From NCBI RefSeq assembly GCF_003116585.1, contig NZ_QEHM01000010.1, positions 172,800 to 236,799 on the forward strand: a stretch of 64,000 nt of DNA, written 5' to 3'. The DNA comes from Albibacillus kandeliae (GTDB lineage: Bacteria > Pseudomonadota > Alphaproteobacteria > Rhodobacterales > Rhodobacteraceae). The position numbers were made by a program, and so were the translations under genes. Shown here in pieces: positions 50,047 through 61,512 of this stretch (position 1 is its first letter; the number at the start of each line of letters is the position of its first letter). The notes under the pieces were generated by a model. It was given only the letters and a program-made list of their open reading frames with translations. It was not told where the DNA came from and did no database searches.

Positions 50047-50784
50047 ATGGCTCAGGTATCGACAGGCAAGGCAACTCCGCGCGCGCGGCGCAATCTGGTC
50101 GCCGAAGTGGTGGCGCGCCTGCGCGAGAAGATCGAAGGCGGAGAGTTCGCCGTTGGCGACCGGCTGCCGTCCGAGGCCCAGCTGACCGAGGCCTTTTCCG
50201 TCTCGCGCACGGTGGTGCGCGAAGCGATTGCCACCCTGCGGGCAGACGGCCTCGTCGAGCCGCGTCAGGGTGCTGGCGTCTTCGTGCTGGAGCCAGCCGC
50301 GACTGTTCTGCGGCCCTTCCAGATTGTCGACGTGGACAAGATTTCCTCGATCATCGAGGTGCTGGAGCTGCGGACTGCCCTTGAAATGGAGGCTGCGGCA
50401 CTCGCGGCGGCACGACGCTCTCCTGCGCAGGAAGAGGAGATATATCAGGCAGAAGCAGAGATTCGGGCGCTGGCGGAGCGGGGGGAGCCGACGACCGAGG
50501 CCGACTTCAGGTTTCACCGGGCTATTGCGCTGGCCACCAACAACCCGCGCTTTGTCGAATTCCTCGATGTTCTGGGCCTGACGGTGATTCCACGCTCGAA
50601 CCTGGGACCCTCGGGCCGCGAGCGGAGTTCGGACAGCTACATCGCGCTGATCTCGTCCGAACACCGTGCCATTGCCGATGCCATTGCCCACGGCGATGCC
50701 GAGGCCGCGCGCGACGCGGTGCGCCATCACCTGAAGGGCAGCCAGCAAAGATATCGCAGTCTTCTCCGCGACTCGTCCAAATAG
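50047..50784 (+). CDS. GntR family (FCD subfamily) regulator of the hexuronate locus
   Basis: A 245-residue FadR/FCD-type regulator: N-terminal winged helix (RNLVAEVVARLREKIEGGEF, LPSEAQLTEAFSVSRTVVRE) and a C-terminal FCD domain with metal-ligand residues (DFRFHRAIALATNNPRFVEF, SSEHRAIADAIAHGD, AVRHHLKGSQQRY). The ATG at 50047 follows AAAGGA; an ATG at 49990 would add 19 residues. It lies at the divergence of the two hexuronate operons, as expected for a repressor released by a uronate or aldarate. Confidence 0.9.
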   Translation: MAQVSTGKATPRARRNLVAEVVARLREKIEGGEFAVGDRLPSEAQLTEAFSVSRTVVREAIATLRADGLVEPRQGAGVFVLEPAATVLRPFQIVDVDKISSIIEVLELRTALEMEAAALAAARRSPAQEEEIYQAEAEIRALAERGEPTTEADFRFHRAIALATNNPRFVEFLDVLGLTVIPRSNLGPSGRERSSDSYIALISSEHRAIADAIAHGDAEAARDAVRHHLKGSQQRYRSLLRDSSK

Positions 50785-52894
<2,110 letters not shown>

Positions 52895-52898
<4 letters not shown>

Positions 52899-53752
52899 TC
52901 GACCGCAAGCTATCCGGCGCCGCGCCGGCGATCCGCCTGCCGCAGGGCGCGATCGACACGCAGTGCCACATGTACCTGCCGGGATACCCGGCGATGCCCG
53001 GCGGACCGGGCAACCCGCCGGATCCGCTGCCGACGCCCGCGATGTACCTGGAGATGGCCAGATGGCTGGGGATCGAGCGGGTCGTGGTGACGCAGGGCAA
53101 TGCGCAGCAGCGTGACAATGCCTGCCTGCTCGCCTGCCTTGCCGAGCTGGGTGCGGTGGCCAAGGGTGTGGCCGTGATCGACGACGAGACCACGGATGCC
53201 GAGATGGTCCGCCTGAGCGATGGCGGGATCGTCGGGGCCCGCATCATGGACCTGCCCGGCGGGGCGGTCGGGCTGGAGGCGCTGGAGGCGGTCGATGCCA
53301 AGGCGGCTGCACATGGCTGGGTCATGGCGGTGCAGTTCAACGGGTCGGACATTCTCGAGCACGAGGCGAGGCTGGCGGCACTCAAGAGCAACTGGGTGCT
53401 GGACCATCACGGCAAGTTCTTCCGTGGTGCGCAGCCCGACGGACCGGAAATCGCCGCCGTGAAGCGGTTGATCGACGGCGGGCGGTGCTGGTTCAAGCTG
53501 GCCGGCTGCTACGAGAGCTCGCTGACCGGTGCCCCCGAGTTTGCCGACATCGCCGCCAATAGCCGCGAGATCGCGGCCCACGCGCCGGATCGGCTGCTGT
53601 GGGGTACCAACTGGCCGCACAACCTGGCCAAGACGACCGCGGAGTATCCCGATGACGGGGTTTTGCTCGACACCGTGCTCGGCTGGCTGGATGCGGGCAC
53701 GCGGCAGAAGGCCGTCGTGGACAACCCGATGGAGTTTTTCGGGTTTCGCTGA
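52895..53752 (+). CDS. gli: D-galactarolactone isomerase (amidohydrolase superfamily)
   Basis: In Agrobacterium the equivalent enzyme moves the lactone bond from D-galactaro-1,5-lactone (the Udh product) to the 1,4-lactone used by Gci. The 285-residue product is an amidohydrolase-2-type barrel: IDTQCHMYLPGYPAMPGG with the family H-x-H region reduced to CHMY, NWVLDHHGKFF, and LLWGTNWPHN. Adjacent coupled placement after gci supports the call. Specificity is inferred from the context rather than from unique residues. Confidence 0.82.
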
Positions 53753-53757
53753 AGTGT

Positions 53758-53782
53758 GCCGGAGCGGCAGGTGCGCTCCGGC
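53758..53782. terminator. Bidirectional terminator after gli
   Basis: A 9-base perfect stem, GCCGGAGCG and CGCTCCGGC with a 7-base loop, followed by TCTT. It lies between the convergent gli and lysR genes. Confidence 0.8.
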
Positions 53783-53785
53783 TCT

Positions 53786-54703
53786 TCAGATCCGGTTGCA
53801 GATGCGCTCCACCATCGACGCGACGTGTTGTGCCGCCTGAGAGAGTGGCACTTGCCGGCGCGTGAGAATGCCAAGCTCGAGCGGGGGCGGAAGGTCCTTC
53901 TCGGGCAGGTCCAGCATCCGCAGGCCCCGTTGTTCTAGCTGGTGCTTGAGCAGGGGTTCGGGCGCGAGGACGATCAGGTCCGACCGGGCGCCGAGGACCG
54001 AGAGCAGATAGGGGGACCGGCAGAGCACCGGCGGGCGTTGCAGGTGGTGGCCCTGCTGTTTCAGCCAGTTTATGACCCATTGGTCCACGCTGCTCGGGCC
54101 CGGGTGCAGAGCCCAGTGGCATTTCATCAGGTCATCCCAAGAGTTGGGCGCCTGCATCTTCGATTCTCCGCCCACGGCGGGAACCATGCGGACCGCGGTG
54201 AAGGGCCGGAACATCATGTCGGGCGTCAGGATGCCCGGGTAGGTGAAGGTGACCGCGAAATCGAGATTGCCCTCGAGGATCAGGGGCAGGACGTGGTCGA
54301 CCACCCCGAGGTCCGCGTCGAGTTCTCCGTCCGGGTAATGGCGGTGAAAATCCTCCACGATCCGGTGCAGCCCGATGGTTGCAACCAGTGGGGTCAGCGC
54401 CATGCGTACATGCGCGCGACCCTGTCCGCTCAGTTGGCGCACCTCTTCCCGCGCGCGGTCGAGCGTTGCCATCACCAGCCGCGCATTCGACAGCAGGCTG
54501 CGCCCGGCCTCGGTGAACTGGGTGCCGTCGACCCGGCGTTCGAACAGCTTGGCACCGACGTCATCCTCGAGCTCGCGCAGGGCGCGGGTTACCGCGCTCT
54601 GACTGAGATTGAGCTCGCGTGCGGCACCCCGAATCGAGCCCGAGGAGGCGAGTGCGAGAAGGGCCCTGAACTGTCCGAGACGCATGGAAATCGACCTGAC
54701 CAC
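53786..54703 (-). CDS. LysR family transcriptional regulator
   Basis: A 305-residue LysR-type regulator: helix-turn-helix in LGQFRALLALASSGSIRGAA, RELNLSQSAVTRALRELEDD; co-inducer domain with HVRMALTPLVATIGLHRIVE and LLKHQLEQRGLRMLDLPEKD. The start may be at 54703 or at 54685 (MRLGQFRALL). It is divergent from the M20 amidohydrolase gene with 66 bases between, so that gene is the probable target. Confidence 0.88.
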   Translation of the reverse strand: MVRSISMRLGQFRALLALASSGSIRGAARELNLSQSAVTRALRELEDDVGAKLFERRVDGTQFTEAGRSLLSNARLVMATLDRAREEVRQLSGQGRAHVRMALTPLVATIGLHRIVEDFHRHYPDGELDADLGVVDHVLPLILEGNLDFAVTFTYPGILTPDMMFRPFTAVRMVPAVGGESKMQAPNSWDDLMKCHWALHPGPSSVDQWVINWLKQQGHHLQRPPVLCRSPYLLSVLGARSDLIVLAPEPLLKHQLEQRGLRMLDLPEKDLPPPLELGILTRRQVPLSQAAQHVASMVERICNRI

Positions 54704-54769
54704 AATTGGGTGTCACCAGACCTAATTTACTGTCTGTGAGAGTCGGAGGAAACACTTACTCTGCCCTTC

Positions 54770-55996
54770 ATGGACAGATTTACCTCGCAAGAACAACCTA
54801 ATGCGGACGCAATGACGGAATGGCGGCAGTTCCTGCATGCCCATGCCGAAGTTGGTCACGATCTCTTTGAAACCAGTGCCTATGTCGCCGACCGGCTGGA
54901 GGAAATGGGCCTCGCTGTCACCCGGAACGTGGGTGGCACGGGGGTCGTCGCCCGGATCGAGCTGGGCGAGCCCGGCAAGGGGCGGCAGCTTGGCCTGAGG
55001 GCCGACATGGACGCCCTGCCGATGCAGGAGCATACCGGCCTGCCGCATGCCTCGCAGAACCCGGGGGCCATGCACGCCTGCGGCCACGACGGGCATACCG
55101 CGATGCTGCTGGGGGCGGCGGACCTGATCCAGCGCCGGATCCGTTCCGGTCAGATCACCGGGGATGGCGCCATTACCTTCATCTTCCAGCCCGCAGAGGA
55201 AGTCGGCGGCGATGACAGCGGCGCCCAGCGGATGATCCGCGACGGCCTGTTCGACCGATTCCCGATGGACGAGGTCTATGGCCTGCACAATGCCCCTCTC
55301 GACGAGGAGGGCACCATGCAATTCCGGCACGGCCCGCTGCTGTGTTCGTCCGAGCGGGTAGAGATCACCATCTACGGCAAGCAGAGCCACGGCGCGACGC
55401 TGCACCTTGCCAAGGACGCGACACTTGCCATGGCCTCGATGATCATGTCGCTGAACACGCTGATCACGCAGGATACGCCCCCGCTCGAGACCGGAATCTT
55501 CAACATCGGCGAGGCGCATTCGGGGACGACCTACAACGTGATTTCGGCCGAGGCCAAGATCTACGGCTGTCTGCGCGCCTATCGCCCGGAGGTCATCGAG
55601 ACACTGCGCCAGCGGATCAAGGAGATCGTCGAGTTCAGCGCAAAGACCTACGGCTGCACCGCCGAGGTTCAGATCGGGCCGGGCTATCCCGCCGTGATCA
55701 ACGATGACCGGGCGCTTGACCATTCGATTGCCAGCGCGATCCGCCTGCTTGGCGAAGATCGCGTCGAAGTCGAAGCCTCGCAGATCACCGCAGGCGAAGA
55801 CTTTGCCTTCTACCTGCAACATGCCCCGGGTGCCTTTGCGACCATCGGCAACGGTGACAACGGGTGGAAGAACGGCGAGCACATCGGCCCCTGCGCGGTG
55901 CACAGCCCCTACTTCGACTTCAACGACGCGATCCTGCCCACTGGCGCGTCATACTGGGCTGCCCTGGTCGAGGACCGGCTCAAGGCCGACGCCTGA
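54770..55996 (+). CDS. M20 family metallo-amidohydrolase
   Basis: A 408-residue M20D-type hydrolase (relatives cleave N-acyl amino acids, hippurate or indole-acetyl conjugates). Metal-site motifs: GLRADMDALPMQEHTGLPHA, MHACGHDGHTAMLLGAADLI, IFQPAEEVGGDDSGAQRM, and YGKQSHGATLHLAKDATLAM. The N-terminal HxHPE-like motif is altered to LHAHAEVGHDLFET. GGAGG lies 20 bases before the ATG, too far, so the start is uncertain; an ATG at 54812 is an alternative. It is divergent from the LysR gene. The substrate is unknown. Confidence 0.87.
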   Translation: MDRFTSQEQPNADAMTEWRQFLHAHAEVGHDLFETSAYVADRLEEMGLAVTRNVGGTGVVARIELGEPGKGRQLGLRADMDALPMQEHTGLPHASQNPGAMHACGHDGHTAMLLGAADLIQRRIRSGQITGDGAITFIFQPAEEVGGDDSGAQRMIRDGLFDRFPMDEVYGLHNAPLDEEGTMQFRHGPLLCSSERVEITIYGKQSHGATLHLAKDATLAMASMIMSLNTLITQDTPPLETGIFNIGEAHSGTTYNVISAEAKIYGCLRAYRPEVIETLRQRIKEIVEFSAKTYGCTAEVQIGPGYPAVINDDRALDHSIASAIRLLGEDRVEVEASQITAGEDFAFYLQHAPGAFATIGNGDNGWKNGEHIGPCAVHSPYFDFNDAILPTGASYWAALVEDRLKADA

Positions 55997-56012
55997 TTTT
56001 CCCCTGACTCCT

Positions 56013-56040
56013 GCCCGCGCTTGCATCTCTGCGCGCGGGC
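56013..56040 (+). terminator. Hairpin between the M20 gene and the DUF3237 gene
   Basis: An 8-base perfect stem, GCCCGCGC and GCGCGGGC with a 12-base loop, followed by GGGTTTTG. It probably terminates most M20 transcripts. Confidence 0.65.
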
Positions 56041-56078
56041 GGGTTTTGTCGGGTCATCGTATCAGGGTGCTGACCTCC

Positions 56079-56555
56079 ATGAACTTTCCCGATTTTCCCG
56101 CCGACACGCTCCGCCTGCTGCCTTGCTGGGAGGCCTACGTCGACATCGCGCCGACGCAGGTGAACGGGCCGGGACCCTATGGCGTTCGCAATGTCGTGCC
56201 GATCACCGGTGGCACGTTCAAGGGAACGCTGGCGCCGGAAAGCGATGCACCGGTCCCGTTCGAGGGCGTTGTCCTGCCGGGCGGTTTCGACCTTCAGCGC
56301 GAGCGCCCCGACGGGCCGAAAGAGCTGGAAGCGATTTATCACATGCAGGCGTCGGACGGGTCGGTCATCGAGATCCGCAACCTGGCGCTGCTGACCTATG
56401 ACGCGGATCGCAAGATCCAGTATTCGCGCTCTCGGATCTTCGTCGAGGCGCCCAAGGGGCCGTGCTCATGGCTGAACCAGCGGGTGTTCGTCGGGTCCGT
56501 TCAGGCGGTCAAACCACAGGAACAGGTGCTGATCCGGTCCTTCGTGGTGGTCTGA
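56079..56555 (+). CDS. DUF3237 family protein
   Basis: A 158-residue protein of the DUF3237 family, a small beta-rich fold of unknown function. Visible family features are WEAYVDIAPTQVNGPGPYGV, RNVVPITGGTFKGTL, YHMQASDGSVIEIRNLALLT. There is no signal peptide or membrane segment. It follows the M20 gene after a hairpin and converges on the amidase. Its metabolic role is inferred only from its position between two amide-cleaving enzymes. Confidence 0.8.
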   Translation: MNFPDFPADTLRLLPCWEAYVDIAPTQVNGPGPYGVRNVVPITGGTFKGTLAPESDAPVPFEGVVLPGGFDLQRERPDGPKELEAIYHMQASDGSVIEIRNLALLTYDADRKIQYSRSRIFVEAPKGPCSWLNQRVFVGSVQAVKPQEQVLIRSFVVV

Positions 56556-56589
56556 GATCTTCGGCTCTGCCGGATCGAAGAGAGCAGAC

Positions 56590-56612
56590 GCGGCGCCCTG
56601 CGCGGGCGCCGC
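56590..56612. terminator. Bidirectional terminator between DUF3237 gene and amidase
   Basis: A 9-base perfect stem, GCGGCGCCC and GGGCGCCGC with a 5-base loop, in the short convergent gap. Confidence 0.75.
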
Positions 56613-56621
56613 AAGATTGGA

Positions 56622-58040
56622 TCAGTGGCGCGGGTCGATGGGCAGGATCGGGCCAATCGCGCGTTCAAGGACGGCCCCGGCTTCCAGCAGCCGCCGGTCG
56701 CCATAGCGGTCCGAGATCAGCTGCACGCCCATCGGCACGCCCGGAACCGTTCCCACCGGAACCGACAGGCCCGGCAGACCCAGCGTGGGGGTGCCCATCA
56801 TCGGGCCGTGCGCGCGGAAGTACCAGTCTGTGTCGAGACCGTCCTTCACATCGAGGTCGTCCTCGTAGGGCTTGATCCAGGTCATCGCCGTCAGCAGGAT
56901 CGGGTAGTCGGCGAAGAAGAGCTGCCACTGCCGCAGCAGGGTCGAGCGCTTGCTGAGCAGTTGCAGGAACTGTTCCTTGTCGTCGATCTTGTCGATGCCG
57001 TCGATCAGCGCGCCCATCGATTTCTTGAGCTTCTCGTCGCCGTTCTTCAGCATCAGCTGGTAGAGACCGCCGCTCATCTCGTTGCCGAGCAGTTGCCGCC
57101 AGAAGGTCATCGCCTCGTACAGCGAGGGAGGCTGAACCTCGACCACCTCGTAACCGGCATCGGCCAGAATCGCCCCGGCCTGACGGATCGCGGCGGTCAC
57201 TTCCGGGTCGACGGCACTCTCGTCGGTCTCGGCCAGCATCGCGACCTTGCAGGGACGGTGGGCCAGCGGTGCGTCGAACATGGTGCTCAGCGGCACCTGC
57301 CAGATGTCGCGGGGATCCGGCTGGGCGAGGGCCTGCATCGAGATCCGGATATCCTCGACCGAGCGGGCGAGGGGGCCCTGGACCGAGGACATCTGCGAGA
57401 CGATGGGCCGTTCGGACAGCTGGCTCGGGTTGTAGGCGGGAACGATCCCGGCGGTGGGGCGCAGGCCGTAGATGCCGTTGCAGTAGGCCGGGTAACGTAC
57501 CGATCCGCCGATGTCGTTGCCGTGGCCCATGGCCCCGATCCCGGCGGCCGTGGCTGCCCCGGCGCCGCCGGAGGAACCGCCCGGCGTCAGGCTCTTGTCA
57601 TGCGGATTGTAGGTATGCCCGTGCAGGTCGTTGCTGGTGCAGCCACGCATCGAGTAGCAGGGCGTGTTGGTGCGCCCGATGATCACCGCACCCGACGCGC
57701 GGAGGTTCTTCACCACCGAACCGTCCTCGGGCGCGATCAGGTCCTTGTAGGCCACGACGCCGTTGGTCGTGGCGCGGCCGCCGTAGTCGACGTTGATCTT
57801 TACCGTGATCGGCACGCCGTGCAGCGGGCCGCTGGGGCCGGAGGAGCGGAGCGCCGCATCGGCTGCGCGCGCGGCCTCCATCGCCTGCTCGGGGAGCGCA
57901 TCGACGACCGCGTTGATCGGCCCGTTCGCCGCCTCCATGCGCGCGAGAGCGCTCTCGGTCGCCTCCACGCTGCTGACTTTGCCCTCGCGGATCGCATCCG
58001 CCAGTTCGCTCGCGGTCCATGACCAGAGTTCTGTCGTCAT
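56622..58040 (-). CDS. Amidase (amidase signature family)
   Basis: A 472-residue amidase with the Ser-cisSer-Lys triad: Lys81 (PITVKINVDYGG), Ser156 and Ser180 (TPGGSSGGAGAATAAG; GNDIGGSVRYPA). The C-terminal end (GLPGLSVPVGTVPGVPMGVQ, LISDRYGDRRLLEAG) is typical. It is the last gene of the leftward dipeptide-type ABC operon, 26 bases after the ATPase gene. It may hydrolyse an imported amide or aminoacyl compound; the substrate is unknown. Confidence 0.92.
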   Translation of the reverse strand: MTTELWSWTASELADAIREGKVSSVEATESALARMEAANGPINAVVDALPEQAMEAARAADAALRSSGPSGPLHGVPITVKINVDYGGRATTNGVVAYKDLIAPEDGSVVKNLRASGAVIIGRTNTPCYSMRGCTSNDLHGHTYNPHDKSLTPGGSSGGAGAATAAGIGAMGHGNDIGGSVRYPAYCNGIYGLRPTAGIVPAYNPSQLSERPIVSQMSSVQGPLARSVEDIRISMQALAQPDPRDIWQVPLSTMFDAPLAHRPCKVAMLAETDESAVDPEVTAAIRQAGAILADAGYEVVEVQPPSLYEAMTFWRQLLGNEMSGGLYQLMLKNGDEKLKKSMGALIDGIDKIDDKEQFLQLLSKRSTLLRQWQLFFADYPILLTAMTWIKPYEDDLDVKDGLDTDWYFRAHGPMMGTPTLGLPGLSVPVGTVPGVPMGVQLISDRYGDRRLLEAGAVLERAIGPILPIDPRH

Positions 58041-58066
58041 TCGTCGTCCTGTTCCTTGCTGTGATC

Positions 58067-59692
58067 TCAGACCGCCGCGCGTGCCTGTTGGCGGGCAAAG
58101 AAGTCCCGCCCCGGCACCGCGTCGAGCAGGCGGCGTGTGTAGTCCTCTTGCGGCGCATCGAACAAAGTCTGCGCCGCACTCATCTCGACGATGCGGCCGG
58201 ACTGCATGACGATGATCCGGTCCGCGATTTCACGCGCCACGCGCAGGTCGTGGGTGATGAACAGCATCGACAGCCCCATCTCGGACTTGAGGTCGCTGAG
58301 CAGGTCCAGCACCTGACTCTGCACCGACACGTCGAGCGCCGACACCGCCTCGTCCGCGATCACCAGCTCGGGCTTCATGATCAGGGCCCGCGCGATGCAG
58401 ACACGCTGCCGCTGGCCGCCCGAGAACTCGTGGGGGAAACGGTCGAAGGCGGCGGGCGAGAGGCCCACGCGGTCAAGCCATTGGCGGGTGTCCGCCTCGG
58501 CCTCGGCCCGGGGGGTGCCAAAGATCATCGGCCCGCGGGCGATGCTTTCGCCGATGGGGATGCGCGGATCGAGGCTGGCATAGGGATCCTGAAACACGAT
58601 CTGGGCGCGCCGCCGATACTGGCGCAGCGCTTCCCGGCCCATGCCGCGCACGTTCTTGCCATGCCAGAGGATCGCGCCATCGTCGGCTTCGATCAGGCGC
58701 AGCACCATGCGGGCGAGGGTGGACTTGCCCGAGCCGCTTTCGCCCACGACCGCCAGGGTCTCGCCCTCGCGCAGGGTCAGGTTCAGGTTGCCAGCGGCAA
58801 GGACCCGTCGCGGCGGGGCGAAGAGGCCCTGCCGTGTCACGAATTCCTTCTGCAGTCCCTTCACCTCGAGCAGCGGATTCGCGTGAGTCTCGCCCGCCTG
58901 GACGGAGCCGCGCCCGGGCACCGCGTCGAGCAGCATGCGGGTGTAGTCCCGGGTCGGGGTGTCGAGCACGCTTGCCGCCGGTCCCTGTTCCTCGATCCGG
59001 CCCTGCTTCAGCACGACGACCTTGTCGGCGATGTCTGCCACCACCCCGATGTCGTGGGTGATGAAGAGCACGCCCATGCCGCGCTTTTCCTGCAGATCCT
59101 TGATCAGGTCGAGGATCTGGCGCTGGGTCGTCACGTCGAGAGCCGTGGTCGGCTCGTCTGCGATGAGCAGCTTGGGGTTGTTGCTGAGCGCCATGGCGAT
59201 CATCACGCGCTGGCGCTGGCCGCCCGAGAGCTGGAACGGGAAGGCCTTGCGCAGACGCGAGGGGTCCGGCAGGCCGACCTGCGTGAAGAGCTCTTCGACG
59301 CGCGTGGTCAGTGCCTCCCGCGCTATCGTCGGCTGGTGCACCCGGATCGCCTCGCCCACCTGTTCGCCCACCTTCTTCAGCGGGTTCAGGGCGGTCAGCG
59401 GTTCCTGGAAGATCATCGCGATATCACCGCCGCGCAGCGCCATCGTCTCGGATTTGGAGAGCTGCAGCAGGTCCTTGCCGGCAAAGTCGAGTCGGCCCTG
59501 ATCGGCGTGGACCTTCGGGGGCAGGAGACCGAGGATCGCGTGGGCGATCATCGACTTGCCCGAGCCCGACTCGCCAACGAGGCAGACGATCTCGTTCGGG
59601 TTGATGTCAAAGCTGATCTCCGACACCGCGTGTTCGCGATCCGCGCCCTTGGGCAGCCGAATCGACAGGTTCTCGACACTCAGCAGGGTCAT
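58067..59692 (-). CDS. Dipeptide/oligopeptide-type ABC transporter, fused ATP-binding protein
   Basis: A 541-residue protein with two ATPase domains in one chain, equivalent to DppD plus DppF. Domain 1: Walker A GESGSGKSMIAHAILGL, signature LSGGQRQRVMIAMALSNNP. Domain 2: GESGSGKSTLARMVLRLIEA, FSGGQRQRVCIARALIMKPE. Each is followed by the oligopeptide-type C-terminal segment (DYTRMLLDAVPGR; DYTRRLLDAVPGR). The start is the ATG at 59692, overlapping dppC by 4 bases; the frame is open further upstream but that part is a shadow of dppC. Confidence 0.93.
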   Translation of the reverse strand: MTLLSVENLSIRLPKGADREHAVSEISFDINPNEIVCLVGESGSGKSMIAHAILGLLPPKVHADQGRLDFAGKDLLQLSKSETMALRGGDIAMIFQEPLTALNPLKKVGEQVGEAIRVHQPTIAREALTTRVEELFTQVGLPDPSRLRKAFPFQLSGGQRQRVMIAMALSNNPKLLIADEPTTALDVTTQRQILDLIKDLQEKRGMGVLFITHDIGVVADIADKVVVLKQGRIEEQGPAASVLDTPTRDYTRMLLDAVPGRGSVQAGETHANPLLEVKGLQKEFVTRQGLFAPPRRVLAAGNLNLTLREGETLAVVGESGSGKSTLARMVLRLIEADDGAILWHGKNVRGMGREALRQYRRRAQIVFQDPYASLDPRIPIGESIARGPMIFGTPRAEAEADTRQWLDRVGLSPAAFDRFPHEFSGGQRQRVCIARALIMKPELVIADEAVSALDVSVQSQVLDLLSDLKSEMGLSMLFITHDLRVAREIADRIIVMQSGRIVEMSAAQTLFDAPQEDYTRRLLDAVPGRDFFARQQARAAV

Positions 59693-60519
59693 GCGCGGGA
59701 AATCCTCGGGTTCAGGGCATCGTTCAGGGCTTCGCCCACGAGGTTGATCGCGACCACGGTGATCAGGATGGCAAAGCCAGGGAAAACGCTCATCCACCAG
59801 GCCTGGCGGATCACGGTGCGTCCGGCGCCGACCATGTAGCCCCAGCTCATGAAGTTCGGGTCTCCGAGGCCCATGAAGCTCAGCGCGGCTTCGATCAGGA
59901 TCGCGGTCGCGACGGTCATCGACGCTGTCACGATGATGGGGGAAATGGCATTCGGCAGCACGTGGCGCAGTAGCACCGACATCGAGGACTGGCCCTGGCA
60001 TCGGGCTGCCTGCACGAACTCCCGCTGCGCGACGGACTTTACCTGGGCCCGGGTCAGACGGGCGAGGGGGGGCCAGCTGACGATGCCAATGGCGAGGATC
60101 ACGGTCCAGATCGACGGGGTCAGGATCGCGACCAGCAGAATCGCCAGAACGAAGTTCGGGATGGTCTGGAACACCTCGGTCGCCCGGACGATCAGCAGGT
60201 CCACCATCGGGCCGGAGAAACCGGCAATGGCGCCGAGCGTCACGCCGATCAGCACGGCTGCCAGGGTCGAGGCGATGCCGATCAGCAGGGACACGCGAGC
60301 GCCGTGCATGACGCCGGAGGCGATGTCGCGCCCCATGGTGTCACTGCCCATGAGCATGTGATTTTGACCCGGGCGCATGAAGGGCGCACCGGCCATGTCC
60401 CAGGGCGAGCCGGGGTATATGACCGGCGCCAGCGCGGCCATCAGGCAGACGACGGCAAGGAGCGTGAGCCCGACAACCCCTGCCGGGCGGCTGAGGAAGG
60501 TTTTCAATGTCTTGTTCAT
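59689..60519 (-). CDS. Dipeptide-type ABC transporter permease (DppC type)
   Basis: A 276-residue inner-membrane permease with about six membrane segments and the OppC N-terminal region (LKTFLSRPAGVVGLTLLAVV, GSDTMGRDIASGVMHGARVS, LLIGIASTL). The EAA loop is seen in EFVQAARCQGQSSMSVLLRH, VLPNAISPIIV. It overlaps the ATPase gene and lies 15 bases after dppB. Confidence 0.93.
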   Translation of the reverse strand: MNKTLKTFLSRPAGVVGLTLLAVVCLMAALAPVIYPGSPWDMAGAPFMRPGQNHMLMGSDTMGRDIASGVMHGARVSLLIGIASTLAAVLIGVTLGAIAGFSGPMVDLLIVRATEVFQTIPNFVLAILLVAILTPSIWTVILAIGIVSWPPLARLTRAQVKSVAQREFVQAARCQGQSSMSVLLRHVLPNAISPIIVTASMTVATAILIEAALSFMGLGDPNFMSWGYMVGAGRTVIRQAWWMSVFPGFAILITVVAINLVGEALNDALNPRISRA

Positions 60520-60534
60520 TGGTCTTTCTCCGGC

Positions 60535-61512
60535 TCAGCGCACCGCGAGCCGTGGGTCCACCAGCCGGTGGATCAGGTCGGTCAGGAGGTTCACCGCGAT
60601 CACGAGAATCGACATCACGAGGAAGAGGCCCAGAAGAACCGGGTAGTCCCGCGCGGTCACCGCATCGAATGTCAGACGCCCGAGGCCCGGCCACGAGAAC
60701 ACCGTTTCCACAACCACGGCCCCGCCCACGAGAGCGCCGATCTGGAGACCGGCGAAGGTGATCACGGGGAGGGAGGCGTTGCGCAACATGTGGCCACGCA
60801 GGATGGCGCTCTCGGACAGGCCCTTGGCGCGAGCCGTTTTCACGTGATCCTCGGCGGCGACCTCGATCAGGGCGGCGCGCATCAGCCGGGTGTATGCGGC
60901 CATGTAGATGGCGGCGAGCGTGAGCGCGGGCAGAATCAGGTGCTTGAGCACGTCCAGTGCATAGCCGACGGTGCCAAAGGTCTTGGCGCGCATGTCGGCG
61001 TAGCCGAAGGCAGGCAACCATTCGAGCTTGATCGAGAACAGCAGCACCAGCATCAGGCCCAGCCAGAACACCGGCGTTGCATAAAGCACCAGTGCGGCGA
61101 GGGAGATACCCAGGTCTGTTATCTTTCCGTGTCTCAAGCCCGCTAGAGCGCCGAAGACCACACCTCCGATCAGCGAGATGAAGAAGGCGGACAGCGTCAG
61201 CAGCAGCGTCGGCCCCAGACGTTCGAGAATCAAGTCGGACACCGGGCGCCCCTGTCGGAACGAATAGCCGAGGTCGAGCGTCACGATCTTCTTGAGATAG
61301 GTGCCGAGCTGAACCGCGTAGGGTTGGTCGAGTCCGTAGTCGGCCCGGACCTGCGCGAGGAACTTCTCGTCGGTCGAACCGGATTGCCCGGCGATGACCA
61401 TGGCAGGATCGCCCGGAGCGGCGCGGACGAGGCAGAAGTTGATGACCGCAATGACGAGGATCGCAAACACGATCCCCGCCAACCGGGTCAGTACCAGTCT
61501 TGCTGTGCGCAT
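60535..61512 (-). CDS. Dipeptide-type ABC transporter permease (DppB type)
   Basis: A 325-residue permease with about six membrane segments. Typical DppB features: LTRLAGIVFAILVIAVINFC, LVRAAPGDPA near the start, LRHGKITDLGISLAALVLYA, TPVFWLGLMLVLLF and the EAA region HVKTARAKGLSESAILRGHM, LRNASLPVITF. The start is the ATG at 61512, overlapping the binding-protein stop by one base. Confidence 0.94.
   Translation of the reverse strand: MRTARLVLTRLAGIVFAILVIAVINFCLVRAAPGDPAMVIAGQSGSTDEKFLAQVRADYGLDQPYAVQLGTYLKKIVTLDLGYSFRQGRPVSDLILERLGPTLLLTLSAFFISLIGGVVFGALAGLRHGKITDLGISLAALVLYATPVFWLGLMLVLLFSIKLEWLPAFGYADMRAKTFGTVGYALDVLKHLILPALTLAAIYMAAYTRLMRAALIEVAAEDHVKTARAKGLSESAILRGHMLRNASLPVITFAGLQIGALVGGAVVVETVFSWPGLGRLTFDAVTARDYPVLLGLFLVMSILVIAVNLLTDLIHRLVDPRLAVR

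Noticed and set aside
58019..59839. 606-residue frame antisense to the fused ATPase gene
   Set aside because: Shadow of a clear duplicated ABC ATPase.
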